Shown here piece by piece: positions 7,344 through 16,490 of a stretch of DNA of 55,948 bases. The notes below the pieces were generated by a model. It made no database searches and was not told the DNA's origin. It worked only from the letters and a program-made list of their open reading frames with translations. The position numbers and the translations under genes were made by a program. Where the stretch lies: assembly GCA_016867975.1 (NCBI GenBank), contig VGIC01000008.1, positions 1 to 55,948 of the forward strand. Reading direction: 5' to 3'. Source of the stretch: Betaproteobacteria bacterium (GTDB lineage: Bacteria; Pseudomonadota; Gammaproteobacteria; Burkholderiales; Methylophilaceae). Position 1 is the first letter of the stretch, and each line of letters opens with the position of its first letter.

Positions 7344-10157
7344 CTATTCGTCATCGGGTTCTCCGGAATGTTCCAATATCCACTGACGGGTTGCGTTGCG
7401 CAATTGCAAGGCCGCTTGCCAGTCCTCGCCTTGCGCCATTAAAGGTAAGCCGATCGCGACTTCCAGCCGAGCATGGTGCGGAAATTTTGTATTGCCAGGA
7501 AGCAGGAGGCGGGTGCCTTTGATTGCAACCGGTATGATGGGTGTTCTGCATTGTGTTGCAATGCTAAACGCCCCCATGCGAAAGGGTAGCAGCCCGGGAT
7601 TTCTGCGGAAAGTACCCTCAACAAAAAAGACCAGCGACACGCCGTCGCGTGCCAGCCTTTCCAATTCGCGTGTATCTTCCGCACCTCGCACGCTATCAAA
7701 CCGTTCGACAAAAGCGCTGCCCAGCCGTCGCAAAGGGATGCTTGCTACGGGTTTGCTTAGAAGCTCTTGCTTGGCGACATAAGCGAAGCGCTGCGGCAGG
7801 ACGGCGGTCAACACTAGTGCATCGAGATAGCTGGCATGGTTGACGGCCAGAATGCATGGGGTACTGCCAGCCAGATGTTGCAATCCTTCCACTCTGGGTG
7901 TCAGTCCCGTCAAGGCCAGCGCAAGACGCGCACACTGGCGGGCAAAGGTTCGTCGCAGATGGAGGGTGGGTGCCAGCGCGATCAATACCCATGCAAGCGG
8001 CACTACAAGAAGGTATATCGCCCAGGCCCAGCCTGCCCATCCCAGATTTGCCAGCAGGCGCAGGGTTTGCACCGATTTTGCCACTGCACCAGCCCGCCCC
8101 AGACGCAGCACCTGCAGCCAGGGCAATCGCTGGCTGCTGACTATTGCTCCGCGCTCGTAAAGATCCCGGCAGGCAGCACGTCGTACTTTGCCGCTAGAGG
8201 TTTTCAACACGCTGCGGGGCAGTGCCAGCACAATGTCATCCGCTGGCATGCCGATAAGATCAACAGCTAAGTTGTTGATTTCAGTCTGCAGGCGCTGGTG
8301 TTGAACTGCTTCTTCCGTACGTGTTTCTGCCAGAATGATCAGCCTTTCCGTCCCGCTACGGGGGTCGGTAGCGGGGAAGATCGCTACCCCGCCTTTGCGT
8401 ATGCCATCCAATCTGCCGATGGCTTCTTCCAGCTCCTGCGGGTAAATATTGTGGCCGCCGCGGATGACGATGTCCTTCTCTCGCCCCGTCAGGTAGAGTT
8501 CGCCCGAAGCCAGGTAGCCGAGGTCGCCGCTGTTCAGCCATGGACCGTCGAACAGGCGGGCAGTGGCTTCCATATTGCCATAATAGCCGGATGTGGCAGA
8601 TGGCCCGCGGAACTGCACCCGGCCGACATGTCTTTCCGGAAGAGGAGTGCTGGAGGCATCGACAATCCGGATTTCATGGCCAGGGAGTGCCTGGCCGCAT
8701 GAAACGATGTGCTGGGCATGGCTGTTTTTGCTATCCACAAGAAGAGCAACTCCTTCTTTCAGCATGGCGTTGCGGTCTATGTGATCTACCAGCGGCTCGC
8801 GCCCATGGGGAGGGAAGGCCAGTCCGACCGAGTTTTCCGCCAGGCCGTAAACCGGGGTCAGCGCCTCGCGACGAAAGCCATGGGGGGCGAATCGGGCAGA
8901 AAATCTATCCAGTGTCACCGGGCTTACCGGTTCGGCGCCGTTGTAGGCAATACGCCAGCAACTCAGGTCGATGCCTTCCAGGTCACGTTCATCTATCTTT
9001 CCAGCACAGATTTCATAGGCGAAGTTGGGTGCCGCTGAAATGGTGGCGCGGTGCCGGTGTATGGCCCACAACCATCTGGCTGGTCTGGAAAGAAAAGCCA
9101 GTGGCGACAGCAGCACCAGATGAAATCCGACATAAAGACTGCCCATGCAGGCGCCAATCAATCCCATATCGTGATATAGCGGCAGCCAGGAGACAAAGGT
9201 ATCCGAAGCGGCCACTCCGGAAGCATTTTTCATGGAGCGCAGGTTGGCAAGCAGGTTGTTGTGGGTAAGTATCACCCCTTTTGGATTCCCTGTGCTGCCG
9301 GAGGTGTATTGCAGGAATGCGATGTCATCCGGCCTGACTTCCGGAAGCGCTGGCGCAGCTCCATGCGCAGCAAGCTCTTCTGCAGTGACGACATTGTGTA
9401 GCGTTTCGCACTGTGCCCGCAGCAGATAGCCAGGTATTTTGGCCCGGCTATCGGTGATGAGCACCGCGGCGCCCGCATTGGCTACAATGCCGGCGATTCG
9501 GCGCATGTGGTCTTCCAGTTGCGAAAGGCGTGCAGGTGGATAGAGCGGTACCGGCACGCAACCGGCATAAATCGCACCGTAAAAGACAGCGAGAAACTCG
9601 CGGCAAGTGGGCAGCATAATGGCCACCCGACTGCCTGCTTCCAAACCAAGCGCCAGCAGACCAGCAGCAATCTTTTGCGCATCTTGTTGCAGGGCGCGAT
9701 AGCTGATGTTATGGACTTGCTCCCCATCGCTGTAGAGGGTGACATGGGTGCGCTCCCCATGATGGGCGGCATGCCAGTTGAGCAGGCCGGTGAGTGTTTG
9801 AATATCCTGTGGCGGCACCTCGAGCCGGTCTTCCGGTATTGCTTCGGCCATGGCTACAGATGGCAGATTGATACCGCCAGCGGTTTTTACTTGCACGACC
9901 AGATCCCGTGGCGTTTCGGCAGTGGCAAAAACCTCTTCGGTAAGCTGCACATTAAATTCACGTTGAATGCGGGCAAGCAGTTCCACGCGCGCCAGGCTGT
10001 CCATTCCAAAATCGCGTTCCAGCTGATGATCCAGCCCCAGCCGATCAATATCGCTGGCGCCGACGCGCAATTCTACGGAAAGATCTCGCACCATGCCGAG
10101 CAGGCGCATTTCGATGTCGGCGGCAGACGATCCGGCGGCAAGGTTTTTCTGGGTCAT
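7344..10157 (-). CDS. ACP - acyl-AMP ligase - PlsC acyltransferase fusion
   Basis: This is a three-part protein of 937 residues. Residues about 10-95 form an acyl carrier protein with the phosphopantetheine serine in FGMDSLARVELL. Residues about 110-665 are an AMP-forming ligase: P loop YTSGSTGNPKGVILTH, then YGLAENSVG, NSGDLGYL and C-terminal lysine segment SSGKVRR. Residues about 690-735 hold hydrophobic membrane helices, and about 745-937 form a PlsC-type acyltransferase with NHASYLD (HX4D) and VEGTFRRNPG. The protein could activate a free fatty acid, load it on its own ACP and pass it to a glycerol or lysophospholipid acceptor. It starts in a 4-base overlap with the transporter gene. The gene is GC-rich compared with the flanks. 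Confidence 0.88.
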   Translation of the reverse strand: MTQKNLAAGSSAADIEMRLLGMVRDLSVELRVGASDIDRLGLDHQLERDFGMDSLARVELLARIQREFNVQLTEEVFATAETPRDLVVQVKTAGGINLPSVAMAEAIPEDRLEVPPQDIQTLTGLLNWHAAHHGERTHVTLYSDGEQVHNISYRALQQDAQKIAAGLLALGLEAGSRVAIMLPTCREFLAVFYGAIYAGCVPVPLYPPARLSQLEDHMRRIAGIVANAGAAVLITDSRAKIPGYLLRAQCETLHNVVTAEELAAHGAAPALPEVRPDDIAFLQYTSGSTGNPKGVILTHNNLLANLRSMKNASGVAASDTFVSWLPLYHDMGLIGACMGSLYVGFHLVLLSPLAFLSRPARWLWAIHRHRATISAAPNFAYEICAGKIDERDLEGIDLSCWRIAYNGAEPVSPVTLDRFSARFAPHGFRREALTPVYGLAENSVGLAFPPHGREPLVDHIDRNAMLKEGVALLVDSKNSHAQHIVSCGQALPGHEIRIVDASSTPLPERHVGRVQFRGPSATSGYYGNMEATARLFDGPWLNSGDLGYLASGELYLTGREKDIVIRGGHNIYPQELEEAIGRLDGIRKGGVAIFPATDPRSGTERLIILAETRTEEAVQHQRLQTEINNLAVDLIGMPADDIVLALPRSVLKTSSGKVRRAACRDLYERGAIVSSQRLPWLQVLRLGRAGAVAKSVQTLRLLANLGWAGWAWAIYLLVVPLAWVLIALAPTLHLRRTFARQCARLALALTGLTPRVEGLQHLAGSTPCILAVNHASYLDALVLTAVLPQRFAYVAKQELLSKPVASIPLRRLGSAFVERFDSVRGAEDTRELERLARDGVSLVFFVEGTFRRNPGLLPFRMGAFSIATQCRTPIIPVAIKGTRLLLPGNTKFPHHARLEVAIGLPLMAQGEDWQAALQLRNATRQWILEHSGEPDDE

Positions 10158-11500
10158 GATGCCACCTTGGCCAATGTCTTCTGACGCAGCCGATTCTCGG
10201 CGCGCAGGGCGGTACGTCGTCCACGTCCAGCATTCACTCCCTTAAGCAAAATGAGTCCGATCACGAAATAGAGTCCGGTGGTGAGCAGAGCCAACCGGTG
10301 GTCCCCACTGCTGACCCAGCTGGCCGTACCATAGGTCAGTGGCCCAAAGATGGCTGCGAGCTTGGTGGCAAGCCCCCACAGCCCAAAAAACTCCCCATTG
10401 CGGGATGGCGGTGCCAGCAGGCCGACTATTGCCCGACTTGCGGACTGCGAGGCGCCCATGCATAAGCCGGCAATGTTGGCTGCTAGCCAAAACAGCAGCT
10501 GGCCATGCGCCATCCAGGCCAGTACTACGGCTATGAGCCAGCCGCATAGCGTCAGTGCAATGGCCCGGACATGACCAAGACGGTCCTGCCATGGGCCAAA
10601 AAGAAAGGCGCCAGCCGCTGCGGAAATATTGACGACGATAATCAAGGCAAGTGTCTGCCGGATGGCGAAACCCATGGCATGCGTGGCATAAATCGCAGCT
10701 AGGGTAATGACGGCATGGACGCCAGCTTGATAGCACAGGCAGCAAACCAAGAACCGGCGTAAGTCCGGGAATGCCTCGAGATGGCACAAAGTCTGACGTA
10801 CTCTTTTCCATGCAGAGTGTATCGGCGCATTGTTGCTGGCGGGTGGCGGCAAGGCGCGTTCGCGCAGGAACAGGAAGGTGGGCATGCTTGCCAGGGCGAA
10901 TATGCCGGCAGTTATCAGCATGGTCACCGGCACGAACTCCCTGGCAGTCATTTCACGCGATTGTGCCCATGTGACATAAGCCAGGCAGATGGCCAGTGTT
11001 GTCAGTCCGCCAATATAACCGAGGCTCCAGCCCCAGCCGGAAGCACGGCCGAGCGCACGCGGCCGCGCGAGTTCCGGCAAAAAGGCCGCAATCAGATTTT
11101 CACCGCTTGCAAAGAAAAAATTGGAAGCCACTACACAGACAATCACCAGTGGCAACTTTCCTGGCTGTGCAAAATAGAGCAGGGCAGTGAACAGGATGCA
11201 GCCGGTGGTGGTTACTGCGAGCAATTTTTTCTTTGCGGCGTGCAGGTCAGCAAATGCGCCAATGACGGGCGCGCTTGCAACAACAAGGCCATAGGATACG
11301 GAAAGCGCCAGTGTCCACGCAAATGTTGCCCATGGAGCATTGGCGGCAACTTCCGCGACAAAATAAGCATTGAACAATGCGGTAATGACTACAGTGGTGT
11401 ATCCGGAATTGGCGAAATCGTACATGGCCCATGCCCACAGCTCCCGGGGCCTGACATCCGCCCGTAGCACGGCTCGGGTATTCCGGTAACTTTTCAACAT
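10154..11500 (-). CDS. UMF1-family major facilitator transporter
   Basis: This protein of 448 residues has about 12 hydrophobic segments. The N-terminal ELWAWAMYDFANSGYTTVV is the hallmark of the UMF1/Atg22-like branch (BtlA-type) of the major facilitator superfamily, followed by PVIGAFADLHAAKKK in the loop between helices 2 and 3. The substrate is unknown in bacteria; lipids or their head groups are possible given the neighbours. Its stop overlaps the start of the ACP-ligase-acyltransferase gene by 4 bases, so the two products are made together. Confidence 0.85.
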   Translation of the reverse strand: MLKSYRNTRAVLRADVRPRELWAWAMYDFANSGYTTVVITALFNAYFVAEVAANAPWATFAWTLALSVSYGLVVASAPVIGAFADLHAAKKKLLAVTTTGCILFTALLYFAQPGKLPLVIVCVVASNFFFASGENLIAAFLPELARPRALGRASGWGWSLGYIGGLTTLAICLAYVTWAQSREMTAREFVPVTMLITAGIFALASMPTFLFLRERALPPPASNNAPIHSAWKRVRQTLCHLEAFPDLRRFLVCCLCYQAGVHAVITLAAIYATHAMGFAIRQTLALIIVVNISAAAGAFLFGPWQDRLGHVRAIALTLCGWLIAVVLAWMAHGQLLFWLAANIAGLCMGASQSASRAIVGLLAPPSRNGEFFGLWGLATKLAAIFGPLTYGTASWVSSGDHRLALLTTGLYFVIGLILLKGVNAGRGRRTALRAENRLRQKTLAKVAS

Positions 11501-11571
11501 GTCCCCAGATAACCGACGCCAATCGCTGCGGCGCGCAGTGCTGAGGCGGATAATTGACTATTCCCCATTTT

Positions 11572-12360
11572 TTACTCCCTTGCTGTCCGTCGACGCAACC
11601 GCACCAACACCCAATACGCTGCCAGCGCGGCAATCACATGTTTGAGCGTGTGGCCGCTGACAATGCCTCGGGTGGAGTTGTAAACCTGATGGTCGCTGAG
11701 ATCGAACAGCAATGCCACAGCGTATAATGCAATGACCGATAGGATATCCTTGTCCCCGCTGTAGCGCGGCGGATAAAGTCTGAGCAGAAGCGGAATCTGA
11801 AGTATGGGAATAATCTGCATCAGGCCGTAGAGACGCAAATCGCCCATCCCTTGCCGCTCACTCCAGCCCCAGTAAAAAACGCTGGCGAGCCCCGCGGCGA
11901 GCAGCAGAGGGAGCATGCTCAACCCGGCCCGCAGGCTGACGCGCTCGCACAGGATTGCGGCAAACCAGGACATGAGTGCCAGAGAGACTGCGGCGCGGTC
12001 CCACATGAGGCGGTCGTTGTCCGGTGCAAGGTGATAGAAGCCGGATCCCAGGCCGACCAGAATGGTAGCCAGAAAAAACAATCTGTAAGGCAAGGACTCC
12101 CGCACATCAATAAAAGCCCGCTGCTCTGCGGTGCCGCTCAGGAAAAACATTCCGGCCATGCCGGCCATGATAAACAGCAGGTTGGACGCGATATCGAAGC
12201 AATGCGGCACTCCCATGCAAACGCTTTGATCGGCAAAGTCATGATATGCGGCTGGCTGGGGAATGCGTGGCAGCGCCATCGCCAGAACAGCCAGAATCAC
12301 GCCAGACACGCAAAGCACAAAAAGCTTTCTGCCGTGATCTTCTCTTTTATGGGCAATCAT
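11572..12360 (-). CDS. Alkaline ceramidase-like (CREST) membrane protein
   Basis: Counted from the ATG at 12360, which overlaps the upstream stop by 4 bases (ATGA), the protein has 262 residues and about seven hydrophobic helices. GSGFYHLAPDNDRLMWDR and SGHTLKHVIAAL supply the conserved Ser/His/Asp and HxxxH-like residues of the CREST superfamily, which includes alkaline ceramidase, PAQR receptors and Per1. The family members are zinc-dependent lipid amidases or hydrolases. In bacteria without sphingolipids the substrate may be another acylated lipid. It sits between a lipoprotein hydrolase and a transporter in one operon. Confidence 0.78.
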   Translation of the reverse strand: MIAHKREDHGRKLFVLCVSGVILAVLAMALPRIPQPAAYHDFADQSVCMGVPHCFDIASNLLFIMAGMAGMFFLSGTAEQRAFIDVRESLPYRLFFLATILVGLGSGFYHLAPDNDRLMWDRAAVSLALMSWFAAILCERVSLRAGLSMLPLLLAAGLASVFYWGWSERQGMGDLRLYGLMQIIPILQIPLLLRLYPPRYSGDKDILSVIALYAVALLFDLSDHQVYNSTRGIVSGHTLKHVIAALAAYWVLVRLRRRTARE

Positions 12361-13544
12361 GGTGCTTCCCCGCGCTGCGCTAGCAGCAAATCCACCACCC
12401 GCCACAGCCGCCACAAGTCCGGGATGTCCTCGGCCCAGAAGCGCCATGTCAGGATATCGCGGAAGCGCAAATCCACATGGCCGAGAACACGGTGGATGTG
12501 GAACATCCGCGCTTGTCCCTTGGGTGCCGCAGCCGCCAGCGACAGGCTCTCCGGATAAGGGATCAGGTTGTCGTTCATGCCATGCACTATGATCAGCTGC
12601 GCCTTGAGCGGCTTGAGGTCATGCCGCGCCAGATCAAGCAGGGCAATGTCTTGCTTCATCGCGCGGGGCAAACGATCAAACAGATCGGGGAAGCGGGCGG
12701 GGTCATCGTTCACTGCCAATGCATAGACCGATCTCCCTTCATTGCTTAGCTCCCTGGCCAATGGTGACAGGTCAGCCTTTTGATCGTGCATGCGCAAGGT
12801 CACCATGTGGTCAAATACGGCATGGTCGCGCTTGTCGGCAAGATAGGGCAGGCTGGCGTAGGTCAGCACCATTTTGCCGGTATCATCCGGAATGATGTAA
12901 TGCCATTTGCCTTCGTATTCGAACCAGCCGGTAGTAAAGAAGCGCATCGCACGTTGCAAGTCGTGGTAACCGCCCACCGCGACGATAAAGCGTACCTGCT
13001 CCCGGATATCATCCTCCAGCGCTGCAAGCAGGGCAGGGCCAGCCGAGTAGCTAAAGGCGAACATGCCTGCGCGTCCGCCTGGAGCCAGTTCCCGGTTGCT
13101 GGCCAGCCAGAAAAAAGAGTCGGCGACAGTACGGGCATCCGAGGGGTGAATGCGCAGTTTCCGGAACCCCCTGATCTCTGGAGCCAGAACGGCAAAGCCC
13201 GCACGCGCCAGAGTGGTTGCAAAGGCGACAAGCCGCGGGTCATCCTTGCCTTGCGGCACAGCGCCAGGAACGACAACGATCGCAGCGCGCGGGCAGCGCG
13301 AGCGAGCCTGACAACCTTCAAGCACGTCCGGCAAATAAAGGTCGGCTTCATGGCTGCGCCCCATCACGGTATAAGACACCAGCTTGCGCTGCGGCTCAGG
13401 CGTGGTTTTTTTCAGACGAGAACCGGTATTCCCGGCAGCCAAGTCATGCAGTACCAGTGCTGCTTGGTAGTGCCGCATCGGCGAGCAGCCTGAAAGCATG
13501 GCGAGTACAACAACGCCTATCGTGACCTGTCTGATGCGATTCAT
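12357..13544 (-). CDS. Lipoprotein alpha/beta hydrolase
   Basis: Counted from the ATG at 13544 behind GGAAAG, the protein has 395 residues. The signal peptide ends in the lipobox LSGC (Cys19), so it is a lipoprotein. The alpha/beta hydrolase features are AAIVVVPGAVPQGKDD near the oxyanion site, the nucleophile elbow FSYSAG, a late Asp in HGMNDNLIPY and His in VLGHVD. It should be an esterase, lipase or amidase acting in the periplasm. It is the first gene of the run hydrolase - CREST protein - transporter - ACP ligase, in which most start codons overlap the previous stop. Confidence 0.82.
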   Translation of the reverse strand: MNRIRQVTIGVVVLAMLSGCSPMRHYQAALVLHDLAAGNTGSRLKKTTPEPQRKLVSYTVMGRSHEADLYLPDVLEGCQARSRCPRAAIVVVPGAVPQGKDDPRLVAFATTLARAGFAVLAPEIRGFRKLRIHPSDARTVADSFFWLASNRELAPGGRAGMFAFSYSAGPALLAALEDDIREQVRFIVAVGGYHDLQRAMRFFTTGWFEYEGKWHYIIPDDTGKMVLTYASLPYLADKRDHAVFDHMVTLRMHDQKADLSPLARELSNEGRSVYALAVNDDPARFPDLFDRLPRAMKQDIALLDLARHDLKPLKAQLIIVHGMNDNLIPYPESLSLAAAAPKGQARMFHIHRVLGHVDLRFRDILTWRFWAEDIPDLWRLWRVVDLLLAQRGEAP

Positions 13545-13593
13545 TGTGCTTTCCATGGCAGACACGTTTGTGAGTTAGTAGCCATTTTGCCAT

Positions 13594-13839
13594 CTATTTG
13601 ATGACACTGAAAAAATAACCGGCGATATCCAGAATGTCTCTCTCGTTCAGCGTGTGTGCTATCAAAGGCAAGTCGGAACTTGCATACTTTGGGGCGACGA
13701 GCGCCGCGCTCATGACATCTGACGTGGGTTTTCACTTTATTTCCGGCCGGCAGGTGTTGAAGGGGCGGTGCCCTTGCCTTGTGTGGTGCAGGCAGCAAAC
13801 ATGGTGATTGATTGGAACGGTGAGCGAAAGGTGTTTCAT
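13594..13839 (-). pseudogene. Decayed lipoprotein cytochrome c gene
   Basis: A good ribosome site (AGGAG) and an ATG at 13839 open a frame that reads MKHLSLTVPI. One base later it continues as ITMFAACTTQGKG, a lipobox, and soon stops. Further on, LPLIAHTLNERDILDIAGYFF matches the C-terminal helix of the intact cytochrome at 1360 (PLIGHDLNDQEIQDIAAYF). The middle with the CxxCH haem motif is missing. It is therefore a frameshifted and internally deleted relative of that cytochrome. It lies between fadD and the hydrolase operon on the same strand. Confidence 0.7.
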
Positions 13840-13912
13840 CGTGTTCTCCTGCTGTGGTGGTGGGGGTGAAAAGAATGAATGCCCGACGACCATGATGGTG
13901 CCCCTCTATCTT

Positions 13913-15592
13913 TCATGAGGCATGCTCTTCTTTCAGTTTTCTGCGCAGAATCTTGCCGATCGGACTTTTGGGCAACTTTTCCCGAAACTCCACATGCTTG
14001 GGTACCTTGTAAGGTGTCAGGTTTTCATGGCAATACGCCAGCAGTTCTCCGGCAGTAAGGGTAGGGTGTTTTCTGGTTACGAAAATCTTGACCGCTTCAC
14101 CGCTTTTCTCATCCGGCACCCCCACCGCACCCACTTCTGCGACGCCGGGATGGTGCATGACCACTTCCTCTATTTCGGCGGGATATACCTTGAATCCCGA
14201 TACCACAATGACATCCTTGCAGCGGTCAACAAAAGTGATATAGCCCTGGTCGTCCATTACGCCCAAGTCACCGGTACGCAGCCAGCCATCGGCAGTAAAA
14301 ACATGGCGGCTTTCATCCGGCCTGTTCCAGTAGCCCTTCATCACCTGTGGCCCCTTGACGCAAATCTCCCCGACACTGCCATACGGCAAGGCGTGCCCGG
14401 ATTCATCCAAGATCGTCATCAGCGTCGAAGGCAACGGCAAGCCGAGTTTCCCGCTGAACCCCGTGATATCGAAACGGTTGGCACAGACGATAGGGGATGC
14501 CTCAGTCAGGCCATAGCCTTCAATCAGCGGCACCCCCATTGTTTGCTGCCAGCGTTCCGCCACTGCGCGCTGCACGGCCATACCGCCCGCCACGGCGAGC
14601 TTGAGCGCATTGCCATTGGTCTGTTTCACACGGGCAAACCGGGGCGAATTCAGGAGCATGTTGTAGAGGGTATTGACACCGGTGATAGCGGTGAAACGGG
14701 TCTTTTCCAGCGTGCGCACGAAATCGGGAATGTCACGTGGGTTGGTAATCAGCACATTACGGCCGCCCCACTGGATAAACAGCAGCAGGTTGGCCGTCAA
14801 TGCGAAGATGTGGTACAGCGGCAATGGCGTGATGACGGTTTCCTGGCCTTCTTTCAAGGTGCTGCCGATCCAGGCTGACGTCTGCTCCACATTGGCGACT
14901 AGGTTGCCGTGCGTCAGAATCACGCCCTTGGCTACGCCGGTAGTGCCGCCGGTATATTGCAGAAAAGCTGTGTCTACGAGGGCAAGAGGTATCTCCGCCA
15001 GCTTGAGGCTAGTGCCTTGCGCGAGCGCGGCATGGAAGGGCGTGGCTTGGGGGATGTCCCAGCGCGGCACGAGGCGCTTGATCCACTTGACGGCGAAATT
15101 GATCAGGCAGCGTTTCACCGGAGGAAACATGTCGCCAACTCTGGTCACTACTACATGACGGACGGCAGTAGCCGGCAACGCCTGCTGTAAAGTATGGGCG
15201 AAGTTCTCCAGCACAACCACCAAGGTGGCACCGGAATCGGCTAACTGGTGTTCCAGTTCACGGGGCGTATAAAGCGGATTGACGTTCACGACTACCAGCC
15301 CGGCGCGCAATGCGCCAAACAGCACCACCGGATATTGCAGCAGGTTGGGCAGCATGATGGCGATTCGCTCGCCTTTGCGCATGCCGAGTACCTGCTGCAG
15401 ATAAGCGGCGAAATTTTGCGAGAGGCGGTCCAGATCGTCAAAGCTGATAGTGACGCCCATATTGGTGAACGCCGGCAAGGCGCGGTAGCGGGCGCAGCTT
15501 TTTTCCAGCATATCCTTCAGAGAGGAAAATCGGGCAATATCGGCTTCAGCCGGGATGCCGGGAGGGTATTGTTTCAGCCATACCGATTCCAT
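13913..15592 (-). CDS. fadD: Long-chain fatty acid-CoA ligase
   Basis: The protein has 559 residues from the ATG at 15592, which lies seven bases after AAAGGAG; an ORF extension to 15622 is less likely. It shows the AMP-binding P loop in LQYTGGTTGVAKGVILTH, then EGYGLTEASP, the adenine and ribose contact LRTGDLGVMDDQGY, the fatty acyl-CoA signature DRCKDVIVVSG and the C-terminal lysine in SPIGKILRR. It forms acyl-CoA from free fatty acids with ATP. A CoA ligase next to an ACP-linked ligase suggests that the cluster handles exogenous or recycled acyl chains. Confidence 0.9.
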   Translation of the reverse strand: MESVWLKQYPPGIPAEADIARFSSLKDMLEKSCARYRALPAFTNMGVTISFDDLDRLSQNFAAYLQQVLGMRKGERIAIMLPNLLQYPVVLFGALRAGLVVVNVNPLYTPRELEHQLADSGATLVVVLENFAHTLQQALPATAVRHVVVTRVGDMFPPVKRCLINFAVKWIKRLVPRWDIPQATPFHAALAQGTSLKLAEIPLALVDTAFLQYTGGTTGVAKGVILTHGNLVANVEQTSAWIGSTLKEGQETVITPLPLYHIFALTANLLLFIQWGGRNVLITNPRDIPDFVRTLEKTRFTAITGVNTLYNMLLNSPRFARVKQTNGNALKLAVAGGMAVQRAVAERWQQTMGVPLIEGYGLTEASPIVCANRFDITGFSGKLGLPLPSTLMTILDESGHALPYGSVGEICVKGPQVMKGYWNRPDESRHVFTADGWLRTGDLGVMDDQGYITFVDRCKDVIVVSGFKVYPAEIEEVVMHHPGVAEVGAVGVPDEKSGEAVKIFVTRKHPTLTAGELLAYCHENLTPYKVPKHVEFREKLPKSPIGKILRRKLKEEHAS

Positions 15593-15618
15593 TCTTGACT
15601 CCTTTAGGTTTGACTTAT

Positions 15619-15726
15619 TCAACTGGCAGCAATAAATGACTCCACGCTTTTGCGTACTATCATGACGGCGATGGCGGCGGTCGCCACAGAGAGGTAAATG
15701 ATCCGGCGCATCAGGTTTTTTTCCAT
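15619..15726 (-). CDS. Possible 35-residue membrane peptide
   Basis: This short frame lies 26 bases upstream of fadD on the same strand. It encodes a basic start (MEKNLMRRIIYL), one hydrophobic stretch (SVATAAIAVMIV) and a short polar tail, as in a single-span membrane peptide. AAAGGG lies too close to the first ATG, so an internal ATG at 15711 could be the start. It could be a leader peptide of the fadD transcript or chance. No family is recognised. Confidence 0.35.
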   Translation of the reverse strand: MEKNLMRRIIYLSVATAAIAVMIVRKSVESFIAAS

Positions 15727-15774
15727 CCCTTTAGTTAGCGAAAAGCTGAGTGCCTAACTGTAGGTAGCCCAAGA

Positions 15775-15945
15775 CTAGCGATGCCAGTGCACGCGCACCA
15801 GATTCTCACCGGGGGTATGCTTGGTTTTTAATTCGCCTTGATATGCGTGATGTACCGCCTCCCCAATGCCTTTTGCCAAATGCATGTCCGTGGTCGTGAT
15901 TTCCATCGTGCCATGCGGGTGATTGATGGCAATAATGGCGGTCGG
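15775..15945 (-). pseudogene. 3' fragment of a BCAM0308-like gene
   Basis: The frame ends in IEITTTDMHLAKG-like sequence (read here as MEITTTDMHLAKG), then GEAVHHAYQGEL and LVRVHW. From memory this is the C-terminus of the BCAM0308 family of small proteins found in low-oxygen and stress clusters of Burkholderia. The N-terminal part is missing, and the sequence runs into the nitroreductase fragment in another frame. The family match has not been tested by alignment. Confidence 0.45.
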
Positions 15946-15965
15946 CGACATGGAAAATGTTATCG

Positions 15966-16195
15966 GATTTTCCGCAAATGATGATGAACGTGCTGGCGTT
16001 GAAAAATATATTGAAATCTGGGCTACTGAAAATTTCCTCCAGTTTATGGATGTCCTGATGTTGAGATACATGCAGATGCAATGCATGCACGAATCTTGGT
16101 TTTGCATAGTCCGATAACTCCTGCAGTTTCTTATCCAGAATCACAACAAATCCCTATGGTTCACTATGCATTACGGTAGGTGCTTGGATTGCGGG
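15966..16195 (-). pseudogene. Nitroreductase gene fragment with amber codon
   Basis: The minus strand reads APTVMHSEP, then TAG, then GFVVILDKKL, and later IFSSPDFNIFFNASTFIIICGK. These match the intact nitroreductase at 564-1169 (APTAMHREPW, FVIIQDKSLL, FNSPDFNIFYDASTLILICGK). A tryptophan codon has become amber and both ends of the gene are missing. It is a decayed paralogue on the same island. Confidence 0.75.
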
Positions 16196-16405
16196 CGCGG
16201 ATAGCCTGTGGATTTATTTCACGCGGTTGATGCTCCCAGACCAATCACCTGTTCAGGACGCCCCCTGACACCGTCAAATTTTCATGAAAAGCGGTCATGC
16301 CCCACTTTTTCACTCGCCAGTCACCTAGTCTATACTCTAGCAAGAATCGCCGGTACACTTAAGTTAGGGCGAACACGTATGCTGCGTATTCAAAAAACGC
16401 GAGAT

Positions 16406-16488
16406 GTGGTGTTGGATTGTTAAAACGCCACTCGCAGTCCTTTAAAAACACTACAAAGTTGGCCTTAGGCAAACCGTTAAATTTTGCG
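16406..16488 (-). pseudogene. IS1595-type transposase fragment
   Basis: A 29-codon piece reads KFNGLPKANFVVFLKDCEW and RFNNPTP. It is nearly the same as KFNGVPKVNFVLFLKECEW in the larger IS1595 remnant at 51972-52259. The DNA of the two pieces aligns over about 80 bases with few mismatches. It abuts the end of the CHAD gene. Confidence 0.7.
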
Positions 16489-16490
16489 GA

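Noticed and set aside
7396-10184. Several long + strand frames opposite the ACP-ligase-PlsC gene
   Set aside because: They are shadows produced by the high GC content of the minus-strand gene; none has family motifs or ribosome sites.
13541-13798. 85-codon minus-strand frame before the hydrolase gene
   Set aside because: It lies across the cytochrome pseudogene in another frame, has no ribosome site and its sequence matches nothing, while the neighbouring frame gives clear cytochrome-like sequence.
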